Origin: JADJNY01 sp046349615
Lineage (GTDB): Bacteria; Planctomycetota; UBA1135; GCA-002686595
Direction of reading: 5' to 3'
Length of the DNA stretch: 64,000 nt
Assembly (NCBI GenBank): GCA_046349615.1
Contig: JAXMBZ010000001.1
Location: forward strand, 682,001-746,000
In this document: positions 34,272-43,240 of the stretch, piece after piece
Position numbering within the stretch: position 1 is the first letter of the stretch
How the letters are laid out: each line of letters begins with the position of its first letter
The notes under the pieces: generated by a model
The model's input: the letters and a program-made list of their open reading frames with translations, nothing else
Database searches by the model: none
What the model was told of the DNA's origin: nothing
Made by a program: the position numbers and the translations under genes

Positions 34272-35456
34272 GTGTCCAGCCTGGATCGAACCCTCGCCGA
34301 GACGGCCCGCCAGCGCGCGAGCCAGCTCCCCATCGTCACGGTGACGGGGCCGCGGCAGAGCGGGAAGACCACCTTCTGCAAGTCGATCTGGGCGGAGAAG
34401 CCCTACGTCCTGCTCGAGACGCCGCACGTCCTCGCCCAGGCCCTCGGCGATCCGCAGGCGTTCCTCGCGGGACTGCGGCGCGGCGCGATCCTCGACGAGA
34501 TCCAGAATGCGCCCGTGCTCCTTTCCTACCTCCAGGGGATCACGGACGCCGACCCGACGCCGGGCACGTGGATCCTCACCGGCTCGCAGCACTTCGCCAT
34601 CGTCGAAGGGATCAGCCAGTCGCTCGCGGGGCGTCCCGCGATGCTCGAGTTGCAACCGTTCTCGGTCGAGGAGCTGCGCGCAGCGTTCCCCGGGCGTGAG
34701 CTCGCCGAGCACGTGCTGAACGGCGGCTACCCGCGTGTATGGACCGGGGGCGTGGACCGTTCCTCGTGGCTCGCCGACTACGTGATGAACTACATCGAGC
34801 GCGACCTGCGGCGCATCGTCGAGATCGGCGACCTCATCACGTTCCAGACGTTCCTGAAGCTCTGCGCCGGCCGCACGGGGCAGGTGCTCAACGTCGCGAG
34901 CCTGGGGGAGGACGCCGGCGTGACGCACACGACCGCCCGTCGGTGGCTCTCCGCGCTCGAGGCGAGCTACATCGTGCACCGGCTCCCGCCGCTGCATCGC
35001 AACGTCAGCAAGCGCCTCGTGAAAGCGCCCAAACTCCACTTCCTCGACACGGGGCTCGCTTGCCACCTGCTCGGCATCCGCGACGCGAACGACCTCGCGT
35101 TCCATCCGCTGCGCGGCGCGCTCTTCGAAAGCTGGGTCGTCTCCGAAGTGCGCAAGGCGCGCATCCACCGCGGACTGCAGCCCGACCTCGCGTACTACCG
35201 CGAGGGGAAAGGAAGCGAAGTCGACCTCGTCGTCGAGCGCGGGCTCGACCCGATCGTAGTCGAGATCAAGTCGAGCGTGACGCCGCCGCTCGATGCGGCG
35301 CGTGCCTTGCAGCCCGCCGTCGAGACGCTGGAGAAGGCGAGCATCGCTTCGCGCTCGGTCACGAAGCGGGTTGTCTACGCAGGCGGCGAGCGCTTCACGG
35401 TCCACGGGACCGAGTTCGTGCCGTGGAACGAGCTCGATCTCGTCCCGTGGGCCTGA
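34272..35456 (+). CDS. DUF4143 AAA ATPase, second copy
   Basis: 394 residues. Walker A is GPRQSGKTT (K32), Walker B is GAILDEIQN, and WILTGSQHFAIVEGISQSLAGR is the sensor strand typical of the family. DUF4143 follows (LNGGYPRVW, YVMNYIERDLRRI, a winged-helix-like HTTARRWLSALEASYIVHRLPP, LHFLDTGLACHLLGI). The PD-(D/E)XK-like end reads YYREGKGSEVDLVVERG...VVEIKSS. It belongs to a different subfamily from the one at 25950. GTG was chosen because it directly follows the palindrome and precedes SSLDRTL. No Shine-Dalgarno sequence is visible. With the small gene before it, it forms an accessory island of about 2 kb between tal-pgi and gnd. Confidence 0.86.
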   Translation: MSSLDRTLAETARQRASQLPIVTVTGPRQSGKTTFCKSIWAEKPYVLLETPHVLAQALGDPQAFLAGLRRGAILDEIQNAPVLLSYLQGITDADPTPGTWILTGSQHFAIVEGISQSLAGRPAMLELQPFSVEELRAAFPGRELAEHVLNGGYPRVWTGGVDRSSWLADYVMNYIERDLRRIVEIGDLITFQTFLKLCAGRTGQVLNVASLGEDAGVTHTTARRWLSALEASYIVHRLPPLHRNVSKRLVKAPKLHFLDTGLACHLLGIRDANDLAFHPLRGALFESWVVSEVRKARIHRGLQPDLAYYREGKGSEVDLVVERGLDPIVVEIKSSVTPPLDAARALQPAVETLEKASIASRSVTKRVVYAGGERFTVHGTEFVPWNELDLVPWA

Positions 35457-35734
35457 TTCCTCTTCCACGGCTCGAATCGATCGCGAGGTCCGGATTCGAT
35501 GCACCTCCCGAGCTTCCCGCGCGTGGCACCGCTTCGAGCGTGGGGGACGGCCGGGAGCCTGCTCGACGGAGCGCGGGCTCGCGCTCCACCCGCGGAACTC
35601 CGATGCACGAAGCGACGCTTCGTCGGCGGCTTCGGCCGTCGCGTGGCCGCACGGACTCACGCGGGCTACCCTGGCCCCATCGGACGTAACGATCCGACGA
35701 TCGAGCGCATCGAAGCAGCACGGAGAAGAACCAG

Positions 35735-36712
35735 ATGGAACTCGGCATGTACGGCTTGGGCCGCATGGGCGGCAACATGGCTCGGCGCCTCGTGCGCGGC
35801 GGGCATTCGGTCGTCGTCTTCAACCGCGACCTCTCGAAGGTCGACGAGCTGACGAAGGTCGGCGCGCGCGGCGCGAAGTCGCTGAAGGAGCTCGTCTCGG
35901 CGCTGAAGAAGCCGCGCCACGTCTGGGTCATGCTCCCCGCGGGCGACGTCACCGAGAAGGCGATCGAGGAGCTCGCGTCGCTGCTCGAGCCCGGCGACTG
36001 CGTGATCGACGGCGGCAACACGATGTTCAAGGACGACGTGCGCCGCTCGCACGTCCTCGAGAAGAAGGGCATCCACTACGTCGACGTCGGAACGTCCGGC
36101 GGCGTGTGGGGGCTCGAGCGCGGCTACTGCTTGATGATCGGCGGCAAGAACGAGCCCGTGAAGCGCCTCGACTCCGTCTTCGCGACGCTCGCGCCCGGCA
36201 TGGGCGACGTCGAGCCGACGGAGGGTCGCAAGGGCGGCAGCGCGGAGCAGGGCTACCTGCACTGCGGTCCCGTCGGCGCGGGTCACTTCGTCAAGATGAT
36301 CCACAACGGCATCGAGTACGGGCTGATGCAGGCGTACGCGGAGGGGCTCGACATCCTGAAGAACGCGAACTCGCCGAGTCTGCCCGCGGACCAGCGTTAC
36401 GACATGAAGCTCGAGGACATCACCGAGCTCTGGCGGCGCGGCAGCGTCGTCGGCTCGTGGCTGCTCGACCTCACCGCGCGCTCGCTGACGCAGGATCCGA
36501 CGCTGTCGAAGTTCGAAGGCGTCGTGCAGGACTCCGGCGAAGGTCGTTGGACGATCCAAGCCGCGATCGACGAAGCGGTGCCCTGCGACGTGCTCGCGGC
36601 GGCGCTCTTCGTGCGCTTCCGTTCGCGCCAGCAGCACACGTTCGCCGAGAAGGCGCTCTCCGCGATGCGCCACCAGTTCGGCGGCCACGTCGAGCCGGCG
36701 AAGGCGAAGTAG
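35735..36712 (+). CDS. gnd: 6-phosphogluconate dehydrogenase, short (probably NAD-dependent) form
   Basis: 325 residues, which is the short YqeC/GndA-type form rather than the 470-residue E. coli form. The Rossmann motif is MYGLGRMGGNMARRL, then VVVFNRD. Other motifs are VIDGGNTMFKDDVRR, VDVGTSGGVWGLERGYCLMIGG and the catalytic VGAGHFVKMIHNGIEYGLMQ. It oxidatively decarboxylates 6-phosphogluconate to ribulose 5-phosphate. A ribosome site (GGAGAAG) precedes the ATG. It is followed by zwf and pgl in pathway order. NAD preference is known for several short-form enzymes and is inferred here. Confidence 0.93.
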   Translation: MELGMYGLGRMGGNMARRLVRGGHSVVVFNRDLSKVDELTKVGARGAKSLKELVSALKKPRHVWVMLPAGDVTEKAIEELASLLEPGDCVIDGGNTMFKDDVRRSHVLEKKGIHYVDVGTSGGVWGLERGYCLMIGGKNEPVKRLDSVFATLAPGMGDVEPTEGRKGGSAEQGYLHCGPVGAGHFVKMIHNGIEYGLMQAYAEGLDILKNANSPSLPADQRYDMKLEDITELWRRGSVVGSWLLDLTARSLTQDPTLSKFEGVVQDSGEGRWTIQAAIDEAVPCDVLAAALFVRFRSRQQHTFAEKALSAMRHQFGGHVEPAKAK

Positions 36713-36858
36713 CGCGACTCCGCGGCGCGCGCGCTGCGCTCGGATCCGCGCGCGGGCGCTTCGCCGCCGCGTGTCGAGCGCGCGAGCGCGCCGGCCCCGA
36801 AGCGTTCGACCGCGAGGCCGCGAGGCCGCGAACCGAGATCCCGACCCACCGAATTCCC

Positions 36859-38439
36859 ATGAACCCGACCTCCACCCGCGACGTCATGGAACAACTGCAG
36901 AGCGTCACCTCCGACCTCGCCGGCCTCGTGAATCCGTTCGCGGCGCCCGTCGGGCCCGCGGCGATCGTGATCTTCGGCGCGGCGGGCGACCTCACGAAGC
37001 GCAAGCTCATCCCGTCGCTCTACAACCTCGCCGCCGCGAACCTGCTCAGCGACAAGCTCGCGATCGTCGGCGTCGCGCGCGCCGACATGGACCGCGACGC
37101 GTACCGTGCGAAGGTCGAGGAGGACATGCGCCTCTACGCGACGAACGGCGCGGTCGATCCGAAGGTCGTCGAGTTCCTCTCGAAGCGCACGTACTACCTC
37201 TCGGGCAACTTCGAGAACCCCGACACCTACGCGCGGCTCACGACGCTGCTCCAGACCGTCGAGCGCGAGCAGGGGACGCGCGGCAACGCGCTCTTCTACC
37301 TCTCGACGGCGCCGAACTACTTCTCCGTGATCGCGGACCAACTCGCCGCAGCCCAATTGACGCGCGGCACCGACGGCGCGTGGCGGCGCGTGATCGTCGA
37401 GAAGCCGTTCGGGACCGACCTCGAGAGCGCGCGCATGCTCAACCGAGATCTGCGCCGCACGCTGCGCGAGGACCAGATCTACCGCATCGATCACTACCTC
37501 GGCAAAGAGACCGTGCAGAACATCATGGTCTTCCGATTCGGCAACGGGATGTTCGAGCCGATCTGGAACCGCCAGTACATCGACAACGTGCAGATCACCG
37601 TCGCCGAATCGCTCGGCGTCGAGAGCCGCGGCGGGTACTACGACGGCTCGGGCGCGCTGCGCGACATGGTCCCGAACCACCTGCTCCAACTCCTGACGCT
37701 CGTCGCGATGGAGCCGCCGACGTCGTTCGAGGCCGAGGCCGTGCGCGAGGAGAAGGCGAAGGTCCTGCGCGCGATCCCGCCGATGACGCCGGAGCGCGTG
37801 CTCACGCACGCCGTGCGCGGCCAATACGGCGACGGGATCCTCGGCGGGAAGCCGGTGGTCGGCTACCGCGCCGAGGAGAAGGTCCCGCGCGGCTCCGGCA
37901 CCGAAACGTATGCGGCGCTCGAGCTCTCCGTCGACAACTGGCGCTGGGCCGGCGTGCCGTTCTATCTGCGCACGGGCAAGCGGATGGCGAAGCGCGTCAG
38001 CGAGATCGCGATCCAGTTCCGCCGTCCTCCGCAGCTCCTGTTCCAGAACACGTCGGTCGACCACCTCTCGCGCAACGTGCTCTTGATCCGCGTGCAACCC
38101 GACGAGGGCATCTCGCTGCGCTTCGGCGCGAAGATCCCCGGGCCGACGGTGCGGATGGGCAACGTCGCGATGGAGTTCGAATACAAGGATGCGTTCGGCA
38201 GCACCGTGACCACGGGGTACGAGACGCTGATCTACGACTGCATCAAGGGCGACGCGACGCTCTACCAGCGGGCGGACATGGTCGAGATGGGCTGGGGGAT
38301 CGTGAACCCGGTGCTCGAAGTGTGGCGCGCGCTCCCGCCGCGCACGTTCCCGAATTACGCAGCGGGCACGTGGGGGCCGGAGGACGCGGACGAGCTCCTG
38401 AAGCGCAGCGGCCGCCAGTGGCGGCGCGTCGAGGATTGA
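36859..38439 (+). CDS. zwf: Glucose-6-phosphate 1-dehydrogenase
   Basis: 526 residues. The N-terminal nucleotide site is IVIFGAAGDLTKRKLIPSLYNL and the signature is RIDHYLGKETVQNIMVFRF, with H212 in the active site. WRRVIVEKPFGTDLESA, GGYYDGSGALRDMVPNHLLQLL and the C-terminal WRWAGVPFYLRTGKRM also match. It makes 6-phosphogluconolactone and reduces NADP+ in the first step of the oxidative pentose phosphate pathway. The ATG at 36859 starts MNPTSTRDVMEQLQ, an extension of about 35 residues before the nucleotide site. It lies 146 bases after gnd and 40 before pgl. Confidence 0.96.
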   Translation: MNPTSTRDVMEQLQSVTSDLAGLVNPFAAPVGPAAIVIFGAAGDLTKRKLIPSLYNLAAANLLSDKLAIVGVARADMDRDAYRAKVEEDMRLYATNGAVDPKVVEFLSKRTYYLSGNFENPDTYARLTTLLQTVEREQGTRGNALFYLSTAPNYFSVIADQLAAAQLTRGTDGAWRRVIVEKPFGTDLESARMLNRDLRRTLREDQIYRIDHYLGKETVQNIMVFRFGNGMFEPIWNRQYIDNVQITVAESLGVESRGGYYDGSGALRDMVPNHLLQLLTLVAMEPPTSFEAEAVREEKAKVLRAIPPMTPERVLTHAVRGQYGDGILGGKPVVGYRAEEKVPRGSGTETYAALELSVDNWRWAGVPFYLRTGKRMAKRVSEIAIQFRRPPQLLFQNTSVDHLSRNVLLIRVQPDEGISLRFGAKIPGPTVRMGNVAMEFEYKDAFGSTVTTGYETLIYDCIKGDATLYQRADMVEMGWGIVNPVLEVWRALPPRTFPNYAAGTWGPEDADELLKRSGRQWRRVED

Positions 38440-38479
38440 GCGCGGTCGAGCGTCGACAGACGCGGCGCGTGAAGGCACG

Positions 38480-39256
38480 ATGCCCGGCTCCATGAAGACC
38501 CCCGATACTCGGGCCGGCGGCGCGCGCGGCACCGTCCGCGTGCTCGACGACCTCGACGCGGTCACGGCCGCGGGGCGGGAGCGTTTCCTGGCCGCCGCCG
38601 CGCGCGCGATCCGCGACCACGGCGTGTTCCGCGTCGCGCTCGCGGGCGGCTCGACGCCGAAGAAGCTCTACTCCGAGCTCGTCGGCGCGCCGATCGACTG
38701 GTCCAAGGTGCTCGTGTTCTTCGGCGACGAGCGCTGCGTGCCGCCTGCGCACGCGGACAGCAACTACCGCATGGCGCGCGAGGCCTTCCTCTCGAAGGTC
38801 GTGATCCCCGGCACGAACGTGCACCGGATCTACGCGGAGAGCGGCAACGTGCACGCGGCCGCGGCGGAGTACGAGGACGAGCTCGAGCGCGTGTGGGGCC
38901 TGATCCACCACGAAATGCCGCGCTTCGACCTCGTCCTGCTCGGCCTGGGACCCGACGGCCACACGGCGTCGCTCTTCCCGGGCACGCAGGCGCTGACGGA
39001 GACGAAGAAGCGCGTCGTCGCGAACTTCGTCGACAAGCTCGGTCTCTGGCGCGTCACGTTCACGGCACCCGTGATCAACGCGGCGCGCGAGGTCGTGTTC
39101 CTCGTCTCCGGGGCGGACAAGGCGACGGCGTTGAGCGAAGTGCTCGAAGGGCCGCGCGATCCGGCGCGGTTGCCCGCGCAGCTCGTGCAGCCCGAGGACG
39201 GCGAGCTCGTCTGGCTCGTCGATCGCGCCGCGGCGGCGAAGCTCGCCGTGCGCTGA
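38480..39256 (+). CDS. pgl: 6-phosphogluconolactonase
   Basis: 258 residues, DevB/SOL type. Motifs are VALAGGSTPKKLYSEL, VLVFFGDERCVPPAHADSNYRMA and LVLLGLGPDGHTASLFPG, which carry the phosphate-binding and catalytic histidine regions. It hydrolyses 6-phosphogluconolactone to 6-phosphogluconate, the step between Zwf and Gnd. Two ATGs are possible (38480, or six codons on at MKTPDT); neither alters the domain. With zwf and gnd it completes the oxidative branch in one run of genes. Confidence 0.94.
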   Translation: MPGSMKTPDTRAGGARGTVRVLDDLDAVTAAGRERFLAAAARAIRDHGVFRVALAGGSTPKKLYSELVGAPIDWSKVLVFFGDERCVPPAHADSNYRMAREAFLSKVVIPGTNVHRIYAESGNVHAAAAEYEDELERVWGLIHHEMPRFDLVLLGLGPDGHTASLFPGTQALTETKKRVVANFVDKLGLWRVTFTAPVINAAREVVFLVSGADKATALSEVLEGPRDPARLPAQLVQPEDGELVWLVDRAAAAKLAVR

Positions 39257-39453
39257 CGCGCGACGACCGCTCCCTCCACGAGGTGCGGAGCGCTCTCGAC
39301 GAGCTCGGACTGCGGCTCGACGAGGGAAAGGACCTGCGCCTCCGGAGCGAGAGCGCCGAGGCGGACGCGGCCTTCGTTCAGTCCTCGAGAGGGCATGTCC
39401 GATAAGCGCGCGAAGGCCGGCCGCGCGCCGCCGTCGCAGCGCTCCCCTGCGTC

Positions 39454-42400
39454 ATGCCTCGTCCGATCAACGTTTCCCGCCTCTTCCTCGAGGTCCTCTT
39501 CGCGATCGCCTTCGCGGAGGCCGTCGTCATGCTCCTGCTCCCGGTGATCGCTCCGGGCGTGGAGGGGCTGGCGGAGTCCGTGCTCGACGCGGTCCTGCTC
39601 TCGCTGCTCGTCGGCCCGGTGATCCTCTGGCGCGTTCGTGCCGCCGCGAGGAGCGCGGCGTCCGCCGAAGTGGAGACCGACCCCCACGCGCGGCGCTCGG
39701 TGGTCGCGGCGACGAGCGCGGTCCTCGTGCTGGGCCTCGGTCTCACGCTCTTCGCGGTCCGCGCCGCCTCCGCGAAGGTGCAGGACGACGCGCGCGCTCA
39801 ATTCGACCGGTTGTCGGAGCGACTCGCGACGGAGACGAAGCGCCGAGTCACCGCTTGCGACGACGGTCTCCGCGGCGCGCTCGGAGTCTACGCGGCGAGC
39901 AAGTCGGTCGAGCGGTCGGAGTTCGCCGCCTACGTCGCTTCGCGCGACCTCCGGCGCGAATTCCCCGGAGTCCTCGGCTTCGGCTTCGTGCAGCGCGTGC
40001 CGCGCGCGCAGCTCGCGACGTTCGTCGCCGCGGAGCGAGCGGACGACGCGCCCGGGTTCGACGTGAGGACGAGCGGCGATGCGCCCGAGCTGCTCGTCGC
40101 GAAGTTCCTCGCGCCGGAGGAGCTCGCTCACGAGGCGCTGGGCTTCGACTGCGCCGTCGACCCGCAGCGCCGCGAGGCGTTCCTGCGCGCGGCGCGGAGC
40201 GGTGAACCCACGTTCTCCGGCCAGGTCGAGCTCGTCGAGGACGCTCGTCGCCGCGTGGGCGTGCTCTACCTGCTCCCCATCTACGCGAAGGGCCGAGCTC
40301 AGACGACTCCGGAGGAGCGTGAAGCCGCGCTGATCGGTCTCGTGTACGCGCCGATCGTGCTCGAGGACGTGCTCGCGGGCACGACGGCCGCGGCCGACGG
40401 CCGGCTCGACCTCGAGGTGTACGACGGCCGCGAGCCCGCGCCCTCGACACTCCTGTACGACGACGATCACGAGGTGATCGCCTCTACGGCTTCGAGTTCG
40501 CTGGAGGGCGGCACGGGCCGGATGTTCCACGAAGCGCTCTTCGCCGAGTTCGGCGGACGCACCTGGACGCTCGAGTTCAGCACCAAGCCGGTCTTCGAGG
40601 CCGACGTCTCCCACGCGGCGCCCGCGCTCCTCGCCGCGGGCGGCGTGTGCCTCACCCTGCTGCTCGCCGGACTCGTGTGGACCCTCGGGCTGGGGCGGGC
40701 GAACGCCTTGGCGCTCGCGCGCGAGATGACCGTCGACCTCGCCGAGCAGAAAGCGCGCGCGGAGAAGAGCCTGCGCGACTTCGAGGCGCTGCGTCTGACG
40801 ATCGACGCGCACTCCATCGTCTCCGTGACCGACGAGCACGGGCGCATCGTCGACGCGAACGACGAGTTCTGCCGCGTCAGCGGCTACACGCGCTCGGAGC
40901 TCCTCGGGAAGGACCACCGCCTCGTCAACTCGGGCCGCCATCCCTCCGCGTTCTGGCGCGCGATGTGGGAGCAGGTCGCGTCCGGCCGTCCCTGGCGCGC
41001 GGAGGTCTGCAACCGCGCGAAGAACGGCTCGCTGTACTGGGTCGACGCGATCGTCGCGCCGTTCCGCGGCGCCGACGGGCGGATCGAGAAGATCGTCTCC
41101 ATCCGCAACGAGATCACGGACCGCAAGCGCGCCGAGTCGGAGCAGTCGGCCGCGCTCGCCCTGACGACCGCGCTCGCGCGCTCTTCGAACGTGACCGACG
41201 CGGCCCGGGCCGTGAACGACTCGCTCGCGGAGACCACGGGCCTCGAGCGCACGGCGGTGCTCCTCTTCGGCGAAGACGGCGTGTGTCGGTTCATGGGCTG
41301 GCGCGGAGTGAGCCGCGAATACCGTGCGGCCGTCGAGGGCCACTCTCCGTGGCCGCGCGGGACGCACGAGGCGAAGCCGATCGTCGTGAGCGACGTCTTC
41401 GCCGACGCGAGCCTGGCTCCCTATCACGCGATCCTCCGGAGCGAGGGCATCGCTTCGGTCGCGTTCGTCCCCGTCGAGACCGAAGAGGGCGTCGTCGGCA
41501 AGCTCATGCTCTACGGCGGCGCGCCCGGGAGCCTCACGCCGAGCATCGTCCGCGCCGCGCTGGCCGCCGCCGCGCCGCTGGGCTCCGCCGTGGCGCGTCT
41601 GCGCATCGCGGAGTCGCTCGCCCGGAGCGAGGCGCGTTTCCGCTCGATCGTCGAGGGCGCGGACGTCGTGGTCTGGGAGTACGACTCCGCGCGCCGGGCG
41701 TTCAACTACGTCTCGCCCCAGGCCGCGTCGCTCGGACACGCGATCGACGCCTGGCTGCAGCCGGGTTTCTGGGACGCGCACGTCCACCCCGACGACCGCG
41801 CGGCCGCGAGCGAGAACCGCGCTCCGACTTCCGCGGCGGGCACGGGCCGGCGCTTCCAATACCGCTGGTCGGCGGCGGACGGGAGCGAGCTCTGGATCGA
41901 GGAGTTCGTGAGCTCCGACACGTCGAACGCCGGCTCGGGACTGCTGCGCGGCGTGCTCGTCGACGTGACGAAGGCGAAGCGCGCGGCCGCGGAGCTGCAG
42001 GACGCCCGCATCCGCGCGGAGGCGGCGACTCGCGCGAAGAGCGAGTTCCTCGCGAACATGAGCCACGAGATCCGCACGCCGCTCACGGCGATCCTCGGCT
42101 ACTCCGACCTCCTGCGGGAAGACGGCGACCTCGAGCGCGCACCCGAGCGACGGCTCCAGGTCATCGACACGATCCGGAACGCAGGTCAGTACCTGCTCGC
42201 GGTGATCAACGACGTCCTCGATCTCTCGAAAGTCGAGGCCGGGAAGATGACGGTCGAGAAGGTGGAGACCCCCGTGCTCCAGATCCTGACCGAGGTGGAG
42301 CACTTGATGCGTTCGCGTGCGGACGAGCGCGGCATCGCGCTCCGCACGACGCTGGCCACCGCCGTCCCCGAGCGCGTCTTCACCGATCCGACGCGCCTGC

Positions 42401-43224
42401 GCCAGATCCTCATGAACCTCGTCGGCAACGCCGTGAAGTTCACGGCGAGCGGAGGGGTCCACGTCGAGGCTTCGATCGCAGCTCACGACGGCGTCGAGCG
42501 ACTCGTCGTCGAGGTCGAGGACACGGGACCCGGACTCACGCCCGAACAGGCCCGGCAGCTCTTCAACGCGTTCAGCCAGGCCGACGCGAGCGTCACGCGC
42601 AAGCACGGAGGCACCGGGCTCGGCCTCGCCTTGTCGCGCCGCTTCGCGGAGCTCCTGGGCGGGTCCGTCACGCTCGCCTGGACCGAGCCGGGGAAGGGCT
42701 CGCGCTTCCGCCTCGAGCTCCCGCTCGCCGTCGTCGACGGCGCGGCGCTCGTGAGGGCGCTGCCGCACGGCTCGCCGCGCAGCGAACCCCGCGCCGCGCT
42801 CCCGACCGTGACCCTCCGCGGGCGCGTGCTCCTCGCCGAGGACGGACGCGACAACCAGCGGCTGATCTCCATCCATCTCCGCCGCGCCGGCGCCGACGTC
42901 GAGGTCGCGGAGAACGGGCGCGTCGCCCTCGAGAGGCTCGAGGCGGCCGAGCGCTCGGGGCGGCCGTTCGGACTCCTCCTCACGGACATGCAGATGCCCG
43001 AGATGGACGGCTACTCGCTCGCGAGAGAGCTGCGGTCTCGCGGCAGCCGACTCGCGGTCGTCGCCCTCACGGCGCACGCGATGGCGGAGGATCGTCAGCG
43101 CTGCCGAGACGCAGGCTGCGACGACTATGCGTCCAAGCCGATCGACCGGACCGCTCTGCTCGAGGTCTGCGCGCGCTGGATCGGCCGACCCGGCGGCGCG
43201 GCGTGCACGCAGCCGACCGCCTGA
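39454..43224 (+). CDS. Hybrid sensor histidine kinase (CHASE-PAS-GAF-PAS-HisKA-HATPase-REC)
   Basis: 1256 residues. Hydrophobic segments near residues 8-60 and 82-105 and a third at 387-412 bracket an extracytoplasmic CHASE domain (about 110-310; GFGFVQRVPRAQL). The cytoplasmic part has PAS (447-559), GAF (565-712), PAS (725-845) and HisKA with His871 in ANMSHEIRTPL. Next come an HATPase with NLVGNAVKFT and GGTGLGLALS, and a receiver with Asp1178 in LLLTDMQMPEMDG and the lysine in YASKPID. All phosphotransfer residues are present. CHASE domains bind small ligands, so the kinase likely senses an external compound, with a second internal cue through GAF/PAS. No response regulator or Hpt gene is next to it. 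Confidence 0.93.
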   Translation: MPRPINVSRLFLEVLFAIAFAEAVVMLLLPVIAPGVEGLAESVLDAVLLSLLVGPVILWRVRAAARSAASAEVETDPHARRSVVAATSAVLVLGLGLTLFAVRAASAKVQDDARAQFDRLSERLATETKRRVTACDDGLRGALGVYAASKSVERSEFAAYVASRDLRREFPGVLGFGFVQRVPRAQLATFVAAERADDAPGFDVRTSGDAPELLVAKFLAPEELAHEALGFDCAVDPQRREAFLRAARSGEPTFSGQVELVEDARRRVGVLYLLPIYAKGRAQTTPEEREAALIGLVYAPIVLEDVLAGTTAAADGRLDLEVYDGREPAPSTLLYDDDHEVIASTASSSLEGGTGRMFHEALFAEFGGRTWTLEFSTKPVFEADVSHAAPALLAAGGVCLTLLLAGLVWTLGLGRANALALAREMTVDLAEQKARAEKSLRDFEALRLTIDAHSIVSVTDEHGRIVDANDEFCRVSGYTRSELLGKDHRLVNSGRHPSAFWRAMWEQVASGRPWRAEVCNRAKNGSLYWVDAIVAPFRGADGRIEKIVSIRNEITDRKRAESEQSAALALTTALARSSNVTDAARAVNDSLAETTGLERTAVLLFGEDGVCRFMGWRGVSREYRAAVEGHSPWPRGTHEAKPIVVSDVFADASLAPYHAILRSEGIASVAFVPVETEEGVVGKLMLYGGAPGSLTPSIVRAALAAAAPLGSAVARLRIAESLARSEARFRSIVEGADVVVWEYDSARRAFNYVSPQAASLGHAIDAWLQPGFWDAHVHPDDRAAASENRAPTSAAGTGRRFQYRWSAADGSELWIEEFVSSDTSNAGSGLLRGVLVDVTKAKRAAAELQDARIRAEAATRAKSEFLANMSHEIRTPLTAILGYSDLLREDGDLERAPERRLQVIDTIRNAGQYLLAVINDVLDLSKVEAGKMTVEKVETPVLQILTEVEHLMRSRADERGIALRTTLATAVPERVFTDPTRLRQILMNLVGNAVKFTASGGVHVEASIAAHDGVERLVVEVEDTGPGLTPEQARQLFNAFSQADASVTRKHGGTGLGLALSRRFAELLGGSVTLAWTEPGKGSRFRLELPLAVVDGAALVRALPHGSPRSEPRAALPTVTLRGRVLLAEDGRDNQRLISIHLRRAGADVEVAENGRVALERLEAAERSGRPFGLLLTDMQMPEMDGYSLARELRSRGSRLAVVALTAHAMAEDRQRCRDAGCDDYASKPIDRTALLEVCARWIGRPGGAACTQPTA

Positions 43225-43240
43225 GGTCTTTCGCGCGCGT

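Noticed and set aside
39257..39453. Small plus-strand frame after pgl (RSLHEVRSALDELGLRLDEG) as a gene
   Set aside because: It has no start codon or ribosome site of its own and only about 45 codons of protein-like sequence; it may be a gene relic but cannot be supported.
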